NCBI GenBank assembly: GCA_023014365.1
Contig: JAEBUN010000051.1
Coordinates: 124,001 to 188,000 of the forward strand
DNA: 64,000 nucleotides
Source: Lepiota brunneoincarnata
Taxonomy: Eukaryota; Basidiomycota; Agaricomycetes; Agaricales; Agaricaceae
Reading direction: 5' to 3'
Part shown: positions 30,393 through 40,528 of the stretch, one piece after another
Position numbering within the stretch: the stretch's first letter is position 1
How the letters are laid out: every line of letters begins with the position of its first letter
Notes under the pieces: model-generated
The model's input: only the letters and a program-made list of their open reading frames with translations
Database searches by the model: none
What the model was told of the DNA's origin: nothing
Program-made: the position numbers and the translations under genes

Positions 30393-33300
30393 TTAAGTAC
30401 ATTTGGTGTGGGAGCGGAGTTGTCTTTGGTCAGTTCTGGTGGGTTCCTGTTCTTTCTGGAGAATTCCATGAGCTTCTTTATACTTGGTTAGGTATTCTTT
30501 GGCGTTTGTATGAAGTGTTTCATCGGTGATCCATTCATTCTCCGTGTGGGAGTATCCTTTCCATTTGATGTAGTATTGGAGTTTTCCGTGGTGTTGGTGG
30601 TGATTGAGAATGGCTTCTATTTTGTATTCCTCTTCTTCATTGATGATGTCTGGTGGTGGTGGAGTCGGATGAGATCCGTATGCTTCTGTTTCAGTGTATG
30701 GAGTTAGAAGGTTTCTGTGGAATATCGGGTGTATTTTCCATTTGATCAGAAGTTTTAGCTTGTAGGTGAGTGGCAATAAGACTTCTGTGATAAGGAAAGG
30801 TCCTAGTCGTTTTGGGGATATTTTGTTGGAAATGAAGGGGAGTTTGAGGTTCTTGGCTTCTAGCCATACTTTTTGACATGTTTCAAGGGGTTTGACAGTT
30901 CTTCTGGTTCTTTGTTTCATAATATCGGCAGAGAGTTGATGTGCCGCATGTGCTTCTTTTCTGGCATCATCAAGGAGTCTGATGCGTTCGTCTACTGATG
31001 GAAAGTTCGATGTTTCCATTACTGTGGGTATCAGTGGAGGGTTGTATCCCATGATTAGTTCAAATGGGGATTTCTGCCTTGAGGCATGTATTTTGGAGTT
31101 GTGTGCAAACTCAGCGATAGGGAGGGTTTCTGACCAGTTGAGAGGGTTTCTGGTGCAGTATATGGCAAGGTAGGTTTCGATTTCCTGATTGTATCGTTCG
31201 GTGGAACCATCTGTCTGGGGATGGTATGCAGTTGAGAATGCTTGTTGGATGTTTAAATGTTTGGCTAGTTGTCGAAGAGAGTTGGCGGCAAATCTGGGGT
31301 CTCGATCTGATATGATTTTATCAGGTAATCCAAATCTGGTGAAGACTTTTTCTATTAATAGTCGTCCAATGTCATCGGCGTTTGATCGATCTGAGGTTGG
31401 GATGAAAATTACCCCCTTCGTAAGGCCGTGGTCCACCACAGACAATATCACATTGTGACCGGCGCTAGGCAGTAGACTGGTGATAAGATCCCATGAGATC
31501 TGTGCAAATGGGCATTTGGAAGATGATGGTGGGATCGGTTGAGTTGGTGCGCGATCCAGTCTGCGTATGATTTTGTGTTGCTGACACTCTGGACAGCCTT
31601 TGACATAGTTCTTTATGAATGTTGACATTCCTGGCCAATATACTTCTTTCTTGGCAAGGCGGTATGTTTCCTGTTCTCCAGGGTGGCCACATGTAGGGTG
31701 GTCATGGTATCTTGCGATGACATCGCGTCTGAGTTAGAGGTCCTCTGGAATAATGACACGTTCTTGGAACATGAGGAGTGGACCATTTGGGGTCGGAACT
31801 GTTCCAAAGTCTTTGTCAGCGGCATTAGGATGGGTTTCTTTTAGGAGTTTGAACGCTTCGGTGGTTCTAGCATCATATTTGGGTGATTCTGTGATTCTTT
31901 CTTGGAGTTCCATATCGATGGTGGCGATAAAGAGGTGTTCTGGGAGTACTGTGATCAGGTTTTGATCTTCTATGTCAGTGGTAGTGACAAAGAGGTTGTT
32001 TGGAAGCATGGTGACGTCTTTGTTATCATTATCCTCATCAGGGATGTGGTCTGGACGTCTTGATAGGGCATCTGGTGCAGGTATCTTTGATCCTGGGACG
32101 TGTTCTAATTTGAAGTTGTAGTCAGCGAGGGTCTGGACCCATCGTGCTTGTCTGCGGTTAATTTTCTGGGGTTTGCGCCAGTATGTTAGGTTTTGGTGAT
32201 CCGTTCTGATACGGATGGTATGGGGGCTACCAAGGAGGTAATGGCACCATTCTTCGAGGGCTCGGATAATTGCAAGAAGTTCCCTGTCATAGATATCATA
32301 GTTGCGTTCCGCTGGTCCAAACGTCTTTGAATAGAATGATACGGGTTTCCGTATACCATTGATGTTGTGTTGATACAGGACAGCTCCTGATGCGAATTTG
32401 GAAGCATTGGTTTCTATTTCAAAGGGTTTTGTGGAGTCAGGCATGAGGAGTACCAGTTCCTGTTATGATCCGTGCTCCTTCTGTATCCGAGGATAACTGG
32501 AGACGGCCTTCAATCACTCTACAAGGTGTCCGAGACGGTTGGCCTTATAGAGCTTAGTGGATCACGCTCAATGAGATAATGAGGGAAGACGCCAAGTTAA
32601 GGCAGAGAGGTAAACGACCGCTGTTAACAAGATTAAAGCTTAAGGCTTTAATCTCTACTTGTACAGGCCTTATATACCTACGAGGTGCTATATACTCGTT
32701 ATAGGTTACTTGGCTGTTCTACTGGTCGTGCGCAGTCCTGACCATGATGCACATCCTGGCTGATGGCATCCTAGTGTTATTTATATTACAATGAGTCAGT
32801 ACTCTTGCTACTGCTGTGCGATGTTCCATCGCTTTCCTCTGACTCATAATCTTCTTCTCCCGATTGTATCTCCATGGAGTCCTCTCCGTTCTCGCTCTCC
32901 ATTCTCTCAGTGCTTCCATCCGTATCGGAGGTTGGGTCAGTTGATCCATGGTTATCTTCCTCGTCCTCGGGGTATTCCAATATATCCTCCAAGGTTATCT
33001 CCATTCCTGCTTCTCTTGCCAGGTCCTGCATGGCGGTGTAGTATTCCCCTTCCTCGTCTTCGTATTCTTGTGTCCGTAATTGGTCTGTAGTCTCCTGTAC
33101 CCATCTTGTAAAGTCGAACAATAGTTCTTGTTCCTCCCAGTCTGGACTGTTCATAACAGTTCCTTTAAGAATTCATTTTTGAGCGTTTCAAACGCTTTCT
33201 GTTGTTCTTCTTTCCATTTGAATTTGTTTGATTTCGAAAGGAGTTGGTTCAGGGGTTTGGTGTGGTGTGAGTAGTTGCGGATGAACTTCCAGTAGAAGTT

Positions 33301-34930
33301 ACAGAATCCGATAAATTTCCGAACATGTCGGACTGTTTTCGGCACTGGCCAGTCTTCTATTCCCTTGAGTTTTCCAGGATCCATTTTGATCTCATCTGGT
33401 GTGATGATCATGCCGAGATATTTGAGTCGTTGTTTGTTGAACTTGCATTTCTCCATTTTGAGGTAGAGGTCGTTTTCCTGCAGGATTTGCAGTACTTTTT
33501 CTGTAAGTCGGTCGGTTTCTTCCTGGGTTTTACCGTAGATTAGGATATCATCCATGTAGATGATGATTCCTCCTTTTTCCATTATTTCGGAGAATAACAT
33601 GTCCATCATATGTTGGAACGTCGCGGGACTGTTGCAGAGTCTGAAAAACATAACAGTTGGTTCGAAAAGACCCATGGGAGTCTTGAACGCTGCTTTCCAT
33701 TGATCGCCATCTTTGATTCTGATGTTGTTGTATCCTAGGCAGACGTCGAGCTTAGTGAAATACTTAGCTCCTTTGAGTTTGTCCATGATAGAGGAAATCA
33801 TGGGGATTAGGTAGGCATTTTTGACAGTGTGGTCGTTTAGATAACGATAGTCTTGGCAGGGTCGGAGGTCTCCTCCTTTCTTGGCAATTAAGAAGAAGGG
33901 CAATGCCATAGGGGATTTTGAGGGTCGGATATACCCTTTTCGGAGGTTTTCATCTATGAATTCTTTTAGTGCTTTTTCTTCGGCAGGTGCCACTTGATAA
34001 GGTTTCATCGATTTTGCTTTGAATGTCAGTTTTAGTTTGATTTTGTGATCAAACATTCTTGATGGTGGGAATCGTTCGGAGGCTTTCTTGTTGAATATTC
34101 TGGCCCATTGGGCGAATCTCTGAGGAATCTCGGGTGGTTCCTTGTTTGATTCTGGTTGCTTTCCTTTTTGGTTTGCCGATTTTGTCGGGTTGTGTTGCTC
34201 ATTGTGGAGCGTTGTGGCATGTGTTGCTTTGGCGTTTACTTCTAATGGGGTTAGAAGCATCGGGTTCATTTCTCTTTCTAAAGAGAAGGTGTCAAGGTCA
34301 ACGTTCAATAGGTTGACGTATTCTTCGGGGTTTTCCTCGGGTTGAGAGGTCTTCCCAGCCATTCTATCCATGGCTATGGAGTTGAGTTCGACAGGTTGTC
34401 ATAAGGTTCTGAGGAGTTTGGAAAAGTCTTGGTGGTCGATTTGGGGTTTCCAAGAAAACGTCTTGGTCTTCCAGTTGATGTCGGGATTGTATTGTTCCAA
34501 CCAGGGAAATCTGATGATGAGGTCTTTCTCACCAGTGTTTGTAACATACGCTTCTAGCATGCAATCTCTTCCATCGATGATGGTTCTGATTTTGATGTAT
34601 TCATGGATCTTGCCATGTTGATTATCAGTTCCGTCAACATTACTGAGTGGAATTGGTTGGTCCAGCCGTTTGGTTTGATAACCATGTCGTTCAACGACTT
34701 TGTGGGAGATGAAGTTCCCTTGGGCTCCTGAGTCTATCAGGGCAGTGATGGCCACGGGTTTTGATGTCCGTTCACTCCAAATCTTGATGGGTAAGAAAAG
34801 GGATTGTTTATTTGGGGATAGTCGTAATTGTACAGAGTTTATCAAGAAAGTGTCCTTCTGGGAGTGATAGTACGAAATGTCCTTCTGAGTTCTGGAACGT
34901 GCAGGGGCACATCGGTCGACAGCATTCCTT
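30393..34930 (-). pseudogene. Gypsy C pol, nearly complete, split by solo LTR E3
   Basis: Protease 34,845-34,399 (LIDSGAQG). RT 34,371-33,164 with YMDD. RNase H 32,444 onward (SKFASGAVLYQH; DRELLAIIRALEEW; TDHQNLTYWRKP). Integrase with zinc finger and D,D-35-E core (ISWDLITSLLP; SDRDPRFAANS; TERYNQEIE) and a chromodomain (YKIEAIL..YIKWKGYS) ending at TAA 30,393-30,395. Breaks: the E3 insertion at 32,461, a stop near 31,735 (GTTAGAGG, CGA-type site), and small frame changes around 34,390. The 411-codon integrase-chromodomain frame itself is intact. Confidence 0.92.
32461..33158 (-). repeat. Solo LTR E3, TSD GTTCC, with U3 ORF
   Basis: 698 bp. TSD GTTCC (32,456-32,460 and 33,159-33,163). Intact U3 ORF of 122 codons (33,154 to 32,786) starting MNSPDWEEQELL. 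Inserted between RNase H and RT codons of Gypsy C. Confidence 0.95.
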
Positions 34931-36027
34931 TTTAAAAATCCTGGAATGGATGCATCTCCGGGTCCTCAGCTAGTGCGGAGTGGAGTTCTTGTTGGAGTTC
35001 AGGATCGAGATCGTCGACCATCTGGCACATCTGAGATGCAACTTCTGCAACAGCAAGGGAATACTCGCATTGCAGTGATTGTTGGGCGTTCCGGTTTGGA
35101 AATCCAGGACAAGTGTTTTGTTGTCCAAGGAAGGGATGGTTGGGGTTTCTCACAGGGCGAGGAGGATTGGTGCGCATTCCTGGGAAGCATCTAGCTGGTG
35201 GTGGTTGAGGGCATTTGCTGACCCAATGATCTTTGGCTCCACATTGGAAGCATTCCTGGTTTTGGTATGATTTCATTTGTTGTCCAGTGACAATGGCATC
35301 TAACTCCAATGGTTCTTGTGTGGAGTCTTCTTTGGCATGTTCCGGTTGTGGGATTTTGGGATAAGGATCTTCGAATCCTTCTTCTATTGTGACATGGTCT
35401 ACTTCCATGGCATGTGGGTCGTGTGGGGTGAATTGTGGAGCGTTGCTCCTTTGGTAGAATTGTGTGTAGGGCACGTTGTTGTTTGGACGGCTTGGTCTGC
35501 GGTTGGGTTGGTATTGGTTCCTTTGGGGAAATGTGTTTCTGGGAGTGCCATAGAGGGCATTGATTCGGCGGAAATTGTTGTCAAGTTTATTGGCTCAGGT
35601 GTACCAAGCGGTGATAGTTGTCGGAGGGTTTTCTGATTTGTCGATTTTCATGGCAATACAGCAGTCGATTGCCTTACGGTATAGATCGATCAGAGTGCGA
35701 TCTTCATTTAGTCCAGATTGTCGGACAAGTTCCTTGAACTGAGCGTTGAACTCAGTCATTGGTTTGCCTGCTTGGTGCAGGGTTTGAAGTCTGGTATGCA
35801 TGTACACATGTTCGTCTGCTGGGGTGAAGTCAGCCCTGAGTCGGGCAGTGAAATTGTCCCATGACTCCATGGCTATGGGTTGTCCTTGTTGGGTTTGGGC
35901 GTTCCTCTTGTGGAGGTACTGTCTAGCCCAGGCTTGGGCATCTCCTGATTGCATTGTTGAAAGGACAAATAAAGTCCTAACAAGGTCGGTGTTGTACGTG
36001 GTTGCATTGGCAAGTACATAGACTTCG

Positions 36028-36725
36028 TGTTATGAACGGTCCAGACCGGGAGGAACAAGAATTATTATTCGACTTTACAAGATGGGTACAGGAGACTACA
36101 GACCAACTACGGGCACAAGAATACGAAGACGAGGAAGGGGAATATTATACCGCCATGCAGGACCTGGCAAGAGAAGCAGGAATGGAGATAACCTTGGAGG
36201 ATATATTGGAATACCCCGAGGACGAAGAAGATAACCATGGATCAACCGACCCAACCTCCGATACGGATGGAAGCACCGAGAGAATGGAGAGCGAGAACGG
36301 AGAGGACTCCATGGAGATACAATCGGGAGAAGGAGATTATGAGTCAGAGGAAAGCGATGGAATATCGCACAGCAGTAGCGAGAATACTGACTCATTGTAA
36401 TATAAATAACGCTAGGATGCCATCAGCCAGGATGTGCATCATGGTCAGGACTGCGCACGACCAGTAGAACAGCCAAGTAACCTATAACAAGTATATAGCA
36501 CCTCATAGGTATATAAGGCCTGTACAAGTAGAGATTAAAGCCTCAAGCTTTAATCTTGTTAACAGCGGTCGTTTACCTCTCTGCCTTAACTTGGCGTCTT
36601 CCCTCGTTATCTCATTGAGCGCGATCCACTAAGCTCTATAAGGCCAACCGTCTCGGACACCTTGTAGAGTGATTGAAGGCCGTCTCCAGTTATCCTCGGA
36701 TACAGAAGGAGCACGGATCATAACA
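36028..36725 (+). repeat. Solo LTR E4, TSD CTTCG, with U3 ORF
   Basis: 698 bp, inverted relative to its host. TSD CTTCG (36,023-36,027 and 36,726-36,730). U3 ORF 36,032-36,400 in the plus strand starts at LTR base 5 and ends before TATATAAGG (about 36,509). After the TATA box a hairpin GATTAAAGC/GCTTTAATC lies at the presumed transcript start. Confidence 0.95.
36032..36400 (+). CDS. U3-encoded acidic ORF of the E-family LTR (copy E4)
   Basis: About 122 codons, ATG at LTR base 5 to TAA. N-terminal third is helical (EEQELLFDFTRWVQETTDQL), the remainder strongly acidic with Ser/Thr (LEDILEYPEDEEDN, DSMEIQSGEGDYESEESD). The same frame is intact in E2 and E3 and partly in E1. Either the C-terminal tail of pol reading into the 3' LTR, or a separate LTR-encoded protein. 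Function unknown. Confidence 0.55.
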   Translation: MNGPDREEQELLFDFTRWVQETTDQLRAQEYEDEEGEYYTAMQDLAREAGMEITLEDILEYPEDEEDNHGSTDPTSDTDGSTERMESENGEDSMEIQSGEGDYESEESDGISHSSSENTDSL

Positions 36726-37446
36726 CTTCGCATTGGAAAATCCAATCTTCGAATAACCTTCTAGTTCCATCGAAGGTGATGGGTTTGAGGAGTCCTAACT
36801 CCTTTGGGTTTTGTGCAGCGGCCATTATTTGTAATTGTCTGGGTGGCGGCGGTGGTGGTGGTGCTGGGGGTTGTGGTGATTGTACGGGAGGAGCCGGTAG
36901 GGCTAAGGGTACAGTTGGTGCGGGTAGTGCGGGTGGTTGTGGATTGGGATCCAATTGGTTGTTGTCTGTTATATAGACATCAGAGTCGTTATCTGCTGGG
37001 GGAGTTTTTCCCTGATTTACGGCGTATTCGTGGCGTGTGAGTAAGTTTTCTTCTGATGCAGAAAGTCCTCTTGGTTGTTTGAGGGCATTTTTAAGTCTTT
37101 GGAGTTCATAGTCGTTTAATGGATCTACTTTGGCATGGTATTCTTCAGCTTGTTTGCATCTTCTTTCTTCTTCTTCGTAGTGTTCCTTTAATTCTCTTTC
37201 ATGTTGTATCCTTTGTCATTCTGCTAGTTTGTCAGCAAAACTTGTTCTTGTACGTGTTGATGCACTTGGAGTGGGTGAGTCAAATGGGGATGGAGGATAG
37301 AATGGGGATGGTGTCTGAGTGGGGATAGGGTTTCTTCTGGGATCCAGGTTTTGGGTTCCTGATCCTGAGATTCTGCTTCTCGATTTGGGAGGAGGTGATG
37401 GAGTTTCTCGGGCTGAGAACTTCTTTGGAGGCGTGGTGGCAGTTGT

Positions 37447-37776
37447 CTAGCAATCGATTATCGCTAGAAGAATGAAAAATTGGGTTGCGATGATGGATAT
37501 CCCTGAGTATAGATTCCACGATCTGACGACGCAGCAGTGACAAGGGCACGTGATACATTCGAGTTCTAGGGTGATAATTTGGTAGGCGATGAGGGTGGCG
37601 GTGGAAGTGAAAACGAAAATGAGTAGATAAGCCAGGTCTTCTGGCGGGGAGAGGTTGAGGGATGTAGCAATGGCTACACAGAGAGGCGGTTTTCTTTCGT
37701 ACGTCGTTTTGAACGACCAGGGTACCTCGACACGTTCAGTATGTTGGCCGAGTAGAGCAGAGTGGAGGGCGAGCAA
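37447..37776 (-). CDS. Gypsy C ORF0: small membrane protein upstream of gag
   Basis: 109 residues, same length as in A and nearly the same sequence (a few substitutions such as IDR to IDC at the end). Two hydrophobic segments around CPCHCC. Ends in TAG at 37,447-37,449, followed by ACAACTGCCACCACG in the gag frame. Confidence 0.7.
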   Translation of the reverse strand: MLALHSALLGQHTERVEVPWSFKTTYERKPPLCVAIATSLNLSPPEDLAYLLIFVFTSTATLIAYQIITLELECITCPCHCCVVRSWNLYSGISIIATQFFILLAIIDC

Positions 37777-37793
37777 GAGATAAGCAGCAGAGT

Positions 37794-37804
37794 ATCTTAG
37801 TGTT
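37794..37804 (-). promoter_or_regulatory. Self-priming site, Gypsy C
   Basis: AACACTAAGAT (minus strand), exact complement at 37,966-37,976 in the adjoining LTR. Confidence 0.8.
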
Positions 37805-37805
37805 T

Positions 37806-38192
37806 TGTTACCCAGGTTAGGGGTTCGCTCTTGAGTAGCACGGGGTTTGACACAGGATGTCTATACAGACTTGGTCCTGTCCTACTGAGCATGACTTGGA
37901 GACGACAGAGCACTATAGTCCAGCTGGTTTTAAGGGCAAAGAGATATAGGAGGCAAGAACTGTATAACACTAAGATAAGGATACAAGGTATTGTACCGTA
38001 TCCTTATATACTCCTAAGTGTGGCTGTGCTCCTACTATAATAGTTTGGACCGGGGTAACTATGAGTCAGAGATAAGAAAACATGAGGCATATACTAAGAA
38101 TAGTCCTTCTGATGTACACTACTGATGGTTTCATAGTGACATGGGAATGTGAACTAAAAGTAACCGTCCTTCTGATGTGGCTTCTGATAACA
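37806..38192 (-). repeat. 5' LTR of Gypsy C
   Basis: 387 bp, followed by TSD GAGAG. Compared with 26,298-26,684 the differences include CACGG/CATGG, TTCGAC/TTTGAC and GCGTG/GCATG, all at CpG. Confidence 0.95.
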
Positions 38193-38197
38193 GAGAG

Positions 38198-39830
38198 AGT
38201 CAAAATACATTCATATTGATTCACAGATGTTGCAATTCTCCTGAAATCAGGTGTCTTCAATACATCAATAAATTGCCTGGGAAGTATTGTCGACCAGACA
38301 ATACAGTTTGAGTGCATGGGAAATTCCATAAATACATTGTGTGGCCATTGTGTCCTCCACTGACATACACTAAGATTATTGAGAAGCAGCCACTCAAGTC
38401 TCAGGAGTGTCATGAGCATGAAGAATTGGGAAAGGTCTCCATACCAGTACCCCAATGCAAGTGCAGTCAAGTTTGGGTGCATGAATGGCCAGTAGGCATT
38501 GGACAGAGATGACCTAAGACCCAAGGTCTTGTAATCAACCACCCCTTGGAAAGATAGCCAAAGCTCAAGTAAAGACAGTTCCCAGAGGGTCTGCATGTCA
38601 TGAAAAATGTGGTGACGCATGCAGAGAGGGACTGATTCTTGCAGTAAAAGGACCTCAAGATTTGTCCAGCTGGAAAGAATCAATGGCCTCTCTGCAACAT
38701 AGAACTTGGATGCAGACATGAAACATTTGAGATTATTGGAAGAGTTCACAGTGAAGTGGAGCTCTAGCAGCTCTGTTTTGAGAATGGGGTGGTTTACATC
38801 CAGCCAGCATACCTCAAGACTCTTCAGCTAAGATAGGTGTCACCAGGAACAAGCACCCTTTATGTAAGCAGAAATCAGCCAAAGTTCAGTCTCTTATTTC
38901 TTCAACACAAGTCACCAGAGTGGGAAAGTAAGACCTGAGAAAGGAAGTGTAGGATGGTCAGAAGAGGTCCTAGGTTGGTTTTTATCAAAACCTTGTGTGC
39001 ACATAGAGTAATATCAAAATTACCTTTTTCATACAAAGTGACTAGAAGATGCATTCTGACGATGCTGCAGGCAAAACAAGCAGGCAAGTCAAAATCCCAG
39101 GTCAACTTTTCGCAGCTTATGTAATGCGTCACGTGATTACAGAGGCAGTAAGTGAGGGAGGGGATATAAATAACAAAAAATTGTGAAATTCTCACTGATA
39201 ACAGGTACCATGTCTCACTCCCAGGACTTGCTAAACCTCTTTGCAAAGGGTTCTAGAATAGGCTCAGGCAGAGTCCAGCTCTGTCTCTCAACGGTAAATG
39301 CTGCAATTTCACTTTTCAAAATTTCGAGCTTGGGGATTTCGCCGCCTTGGCGCTGACACAATACATATTACATAAGGTGCTTGTTCCTGGTGACACCTAT
39401 CTTAGGGCAAAAGGAGTGATTCATTGACTCCGAAACAGGGTACATTTTCGCGGGGGTGTTTGAAGTCCCGATATATCACGGACAGATGCTCTATCCTCCA
39501 AGCATTTCGTTTGATGATTTCAAACGAGGCAGAGAGGGAAAACAACTCGACTTGGAGGTGCAAATCGAGCGGAGCATCCTTAGACCGACTGATCCATAGC
39601 TCCAGAAACTTGGTCGCAATTTCTAGACTGCAACCGGACATGTGTCCGTCGAGCACAATCGTGGTCCGGCCCTCGACCATCCACGCACCCCTCCTCCTCC
39701 GTATCTGTTGGAAATGGTACACCGTCGCGGCTGAACTACCCCAGCTCTCCCTTGTCCTTTCTGGGAGGCGGTAGATGAATATTTCACCTAGAACCTCGGG
39801 AGGGAAAACGTCCAGTGGAGATGATTGACC
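38198..39830 (-). pseudogene. F-box / leucine-rich protein gene, broken by a MITE and by Gypsy C
   Basis: Right end: an F-box start PLDVFPPEVLGEIFIYRLP (39,763-39,820), then a typical basidiomycete F-box middle (FLELWISRSKDAPLDLHL; RIEHLSVIYRD), reading to 39,405. A 572-bp MITE follows, and the frame resumes at 38,828: LKSLEVCWLDVNHP, then leucine-rich units (WTNLEVLLLQ; LWELSLLELW; NLTALALGYW; LLRLEWLLLN) down to 38,198, where Gypsy C breaks it; the last codons are at 26,269-26,292. One TAG remains at the MITE junction. Substrate-binding subunit of an SCF-type ubiquitin ligase by family, now inactive. Start and first intron upstream of 39,830 are unresolved. Confidence 0.75.
38831..39402. 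mobile_element. MITE-like element with long terminal inverted repeats, TSD TA
   Basis: 572 bp. Ends AGATAGGTGTCACCAGGAAC and its reverse complement, inverted repeats of about 27 bp, flanked by TA on both sides (38,829-38,830 and 39,403-39,404). No transposase. The TA target suggests Tc1/mariner-type mobilisation. Removing it rejoins the F-box frame. Confidence 0.8.
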
Positions 39831-40123
39831 TTGGGTTCGCTACACGGTTTCTGGCTGTACACCGTTGATCACAGCTTGGTTCTTGTTGTTGATCTGGCTA
39901 GTGATTGAGCCCCGAGTATCGTGTTTTACTGAGGGCTCCGATGAGGAGCACTTGTCTCGAGCCGCATTGGGTGCTCCAGATGAATTCTCTATCGGAAACA
40001 GTGATTAGACACCTCACTCGGACAGGGTCTCAGGGAAAGAGGTCGATCATATCGTCACAGATTGTGGTATGGGGTTCCTCCATAGACGAATAGTCTGTGG
40101 CATGACTTGGCGGTGCATAAAAA

Positions 40124-40528
40124 TTGGGATTTGAAACACGGTCACGGGTAAAGTTATATAAGCCAAATATTAGCCCCCCATCCCCAACAGCCATTCTGTC
40201 ACGATCTGGTAGCAGAATGTCCGAGCGACACCGAAAGACCCTGAGCCTCACAAGGCCCGCGGTGGGTCGAGAAATACACCCTGTGGATCAGAATGTAGGC
40301 ACGTTGTCTGAGTTGTGCAAACGCGGCAGGATATCGCCATCCCCTCGACCCACTACCAAGGGACGACTGCGGACGTCAAGAGAGTCCATGGCACCAGGGC
40401 GCTCAAAATCTGGTGGTTTAACACCTCCTGTGTTCCGCACCAGTCGCACGAGGTTACTGAAGATCAGTATTATATTAAACTGCTGGGTTGACGAACCGGA
40501 ATTACAGAGACTTTCCCAGACGACATAG
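40124..40528 (+). CDS. Hypothetical protein fragment, 134 codons
   Basis: Open from 40,124, with a second in-frame ATG at 40,219 (MSERHRKTLSLTRP). Rich in Arg, Ser, Pro, with a more hydrophobic end (LLKISIILNCWVDEPE) before the stop, followed by a poly-A/T stretch (40,530-40,550). The ILNCWV segment faintly recalls the start of basidiomycete Crinkler-type proteins, but nothing else supports that. May be a broken gene. Confidence 0.25.
   Translation: MGFETRSRVKLYKPNISPPSPTAILSRSGSRMSERHRKTLSLTRPAVGREIHPVDQNVGTLSELCKRGRISPSPRPTTKGRLRTSRESMAPGRSKSGGLTPPVFRTSRTRLLKISIILNCWVDEPELQRLSQTT

Larger units (their letters stand above)
26720..30402 (-). pseudogene. Gypsy C ORF3: zinc-knuckle protein, interrupted by two insertions
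   Basis: ATG at 30,402 (MYLKMPMNLDLTRP) overlaps the pol stop: pol ends AAA TGT ACT TAA, and the ORF3 ATG lies inside these codons. The ORF is a Ser/Thr/Pro-rich N-terminus (30,402-29,964), then after the solo LTR a helical part and basic linker (29,566-29,240), then knuckles CIQCRHTGHWAMDC and CLGCKQYAPG (up to 29,132). Element G inserts exactly here and HYSYDC, CPHC.. and further codons continue at 27,218 and below. A CCA/Thr-rich tail follows. Homologue of 6,493-7,347 in B. Confidence 0.75.
34932..37446 (-). pseudogene. Gypsy C gag, split by solo LTR E4, with stops
   Basis: Homologous to gag A over its length, ends HPFQDF then TAA at 34,932. CCHC knuckle CFQCGAKDHWVSKC present near 35,240. 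Stops: TGA at about 37,217 (CGA in A) and TGA at 35,595, the latter shared with B at about 11,817. As in A, no ATG lies between the ORF0 amber codon and MAAAQNPKELG at about 36,820. Confidence 0.88.
26298..38192 (-). mobile_element. Gypsy element C (chromovirus-like), TSD GAGAG, four nested insertions
   Basis: Full-length minus-strand element between 387-bp LTRs with perfect TSD GAGAG (26,293-26,297 and 38,193-38,197). About 8.2 kb once the insertions G (27,224-29,126), solo LTR (29,572-29,958), E3 (32,461-33,158) and E4 (36,028-36,725) are taken out. Its LTRs differ at about five sites by eye, at least three of them CpG to TpG/CpA. Pol is open for long stretches. Gag carries a few TGA codons. 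Confidence 0.95.

Noticed and set aside
40124..40528. Crinkler-type protein start
   Set aside because: Only about ten residues (ILNCWV) are reminiscent; nothing else supports the family, so it is listed as hypothetical.
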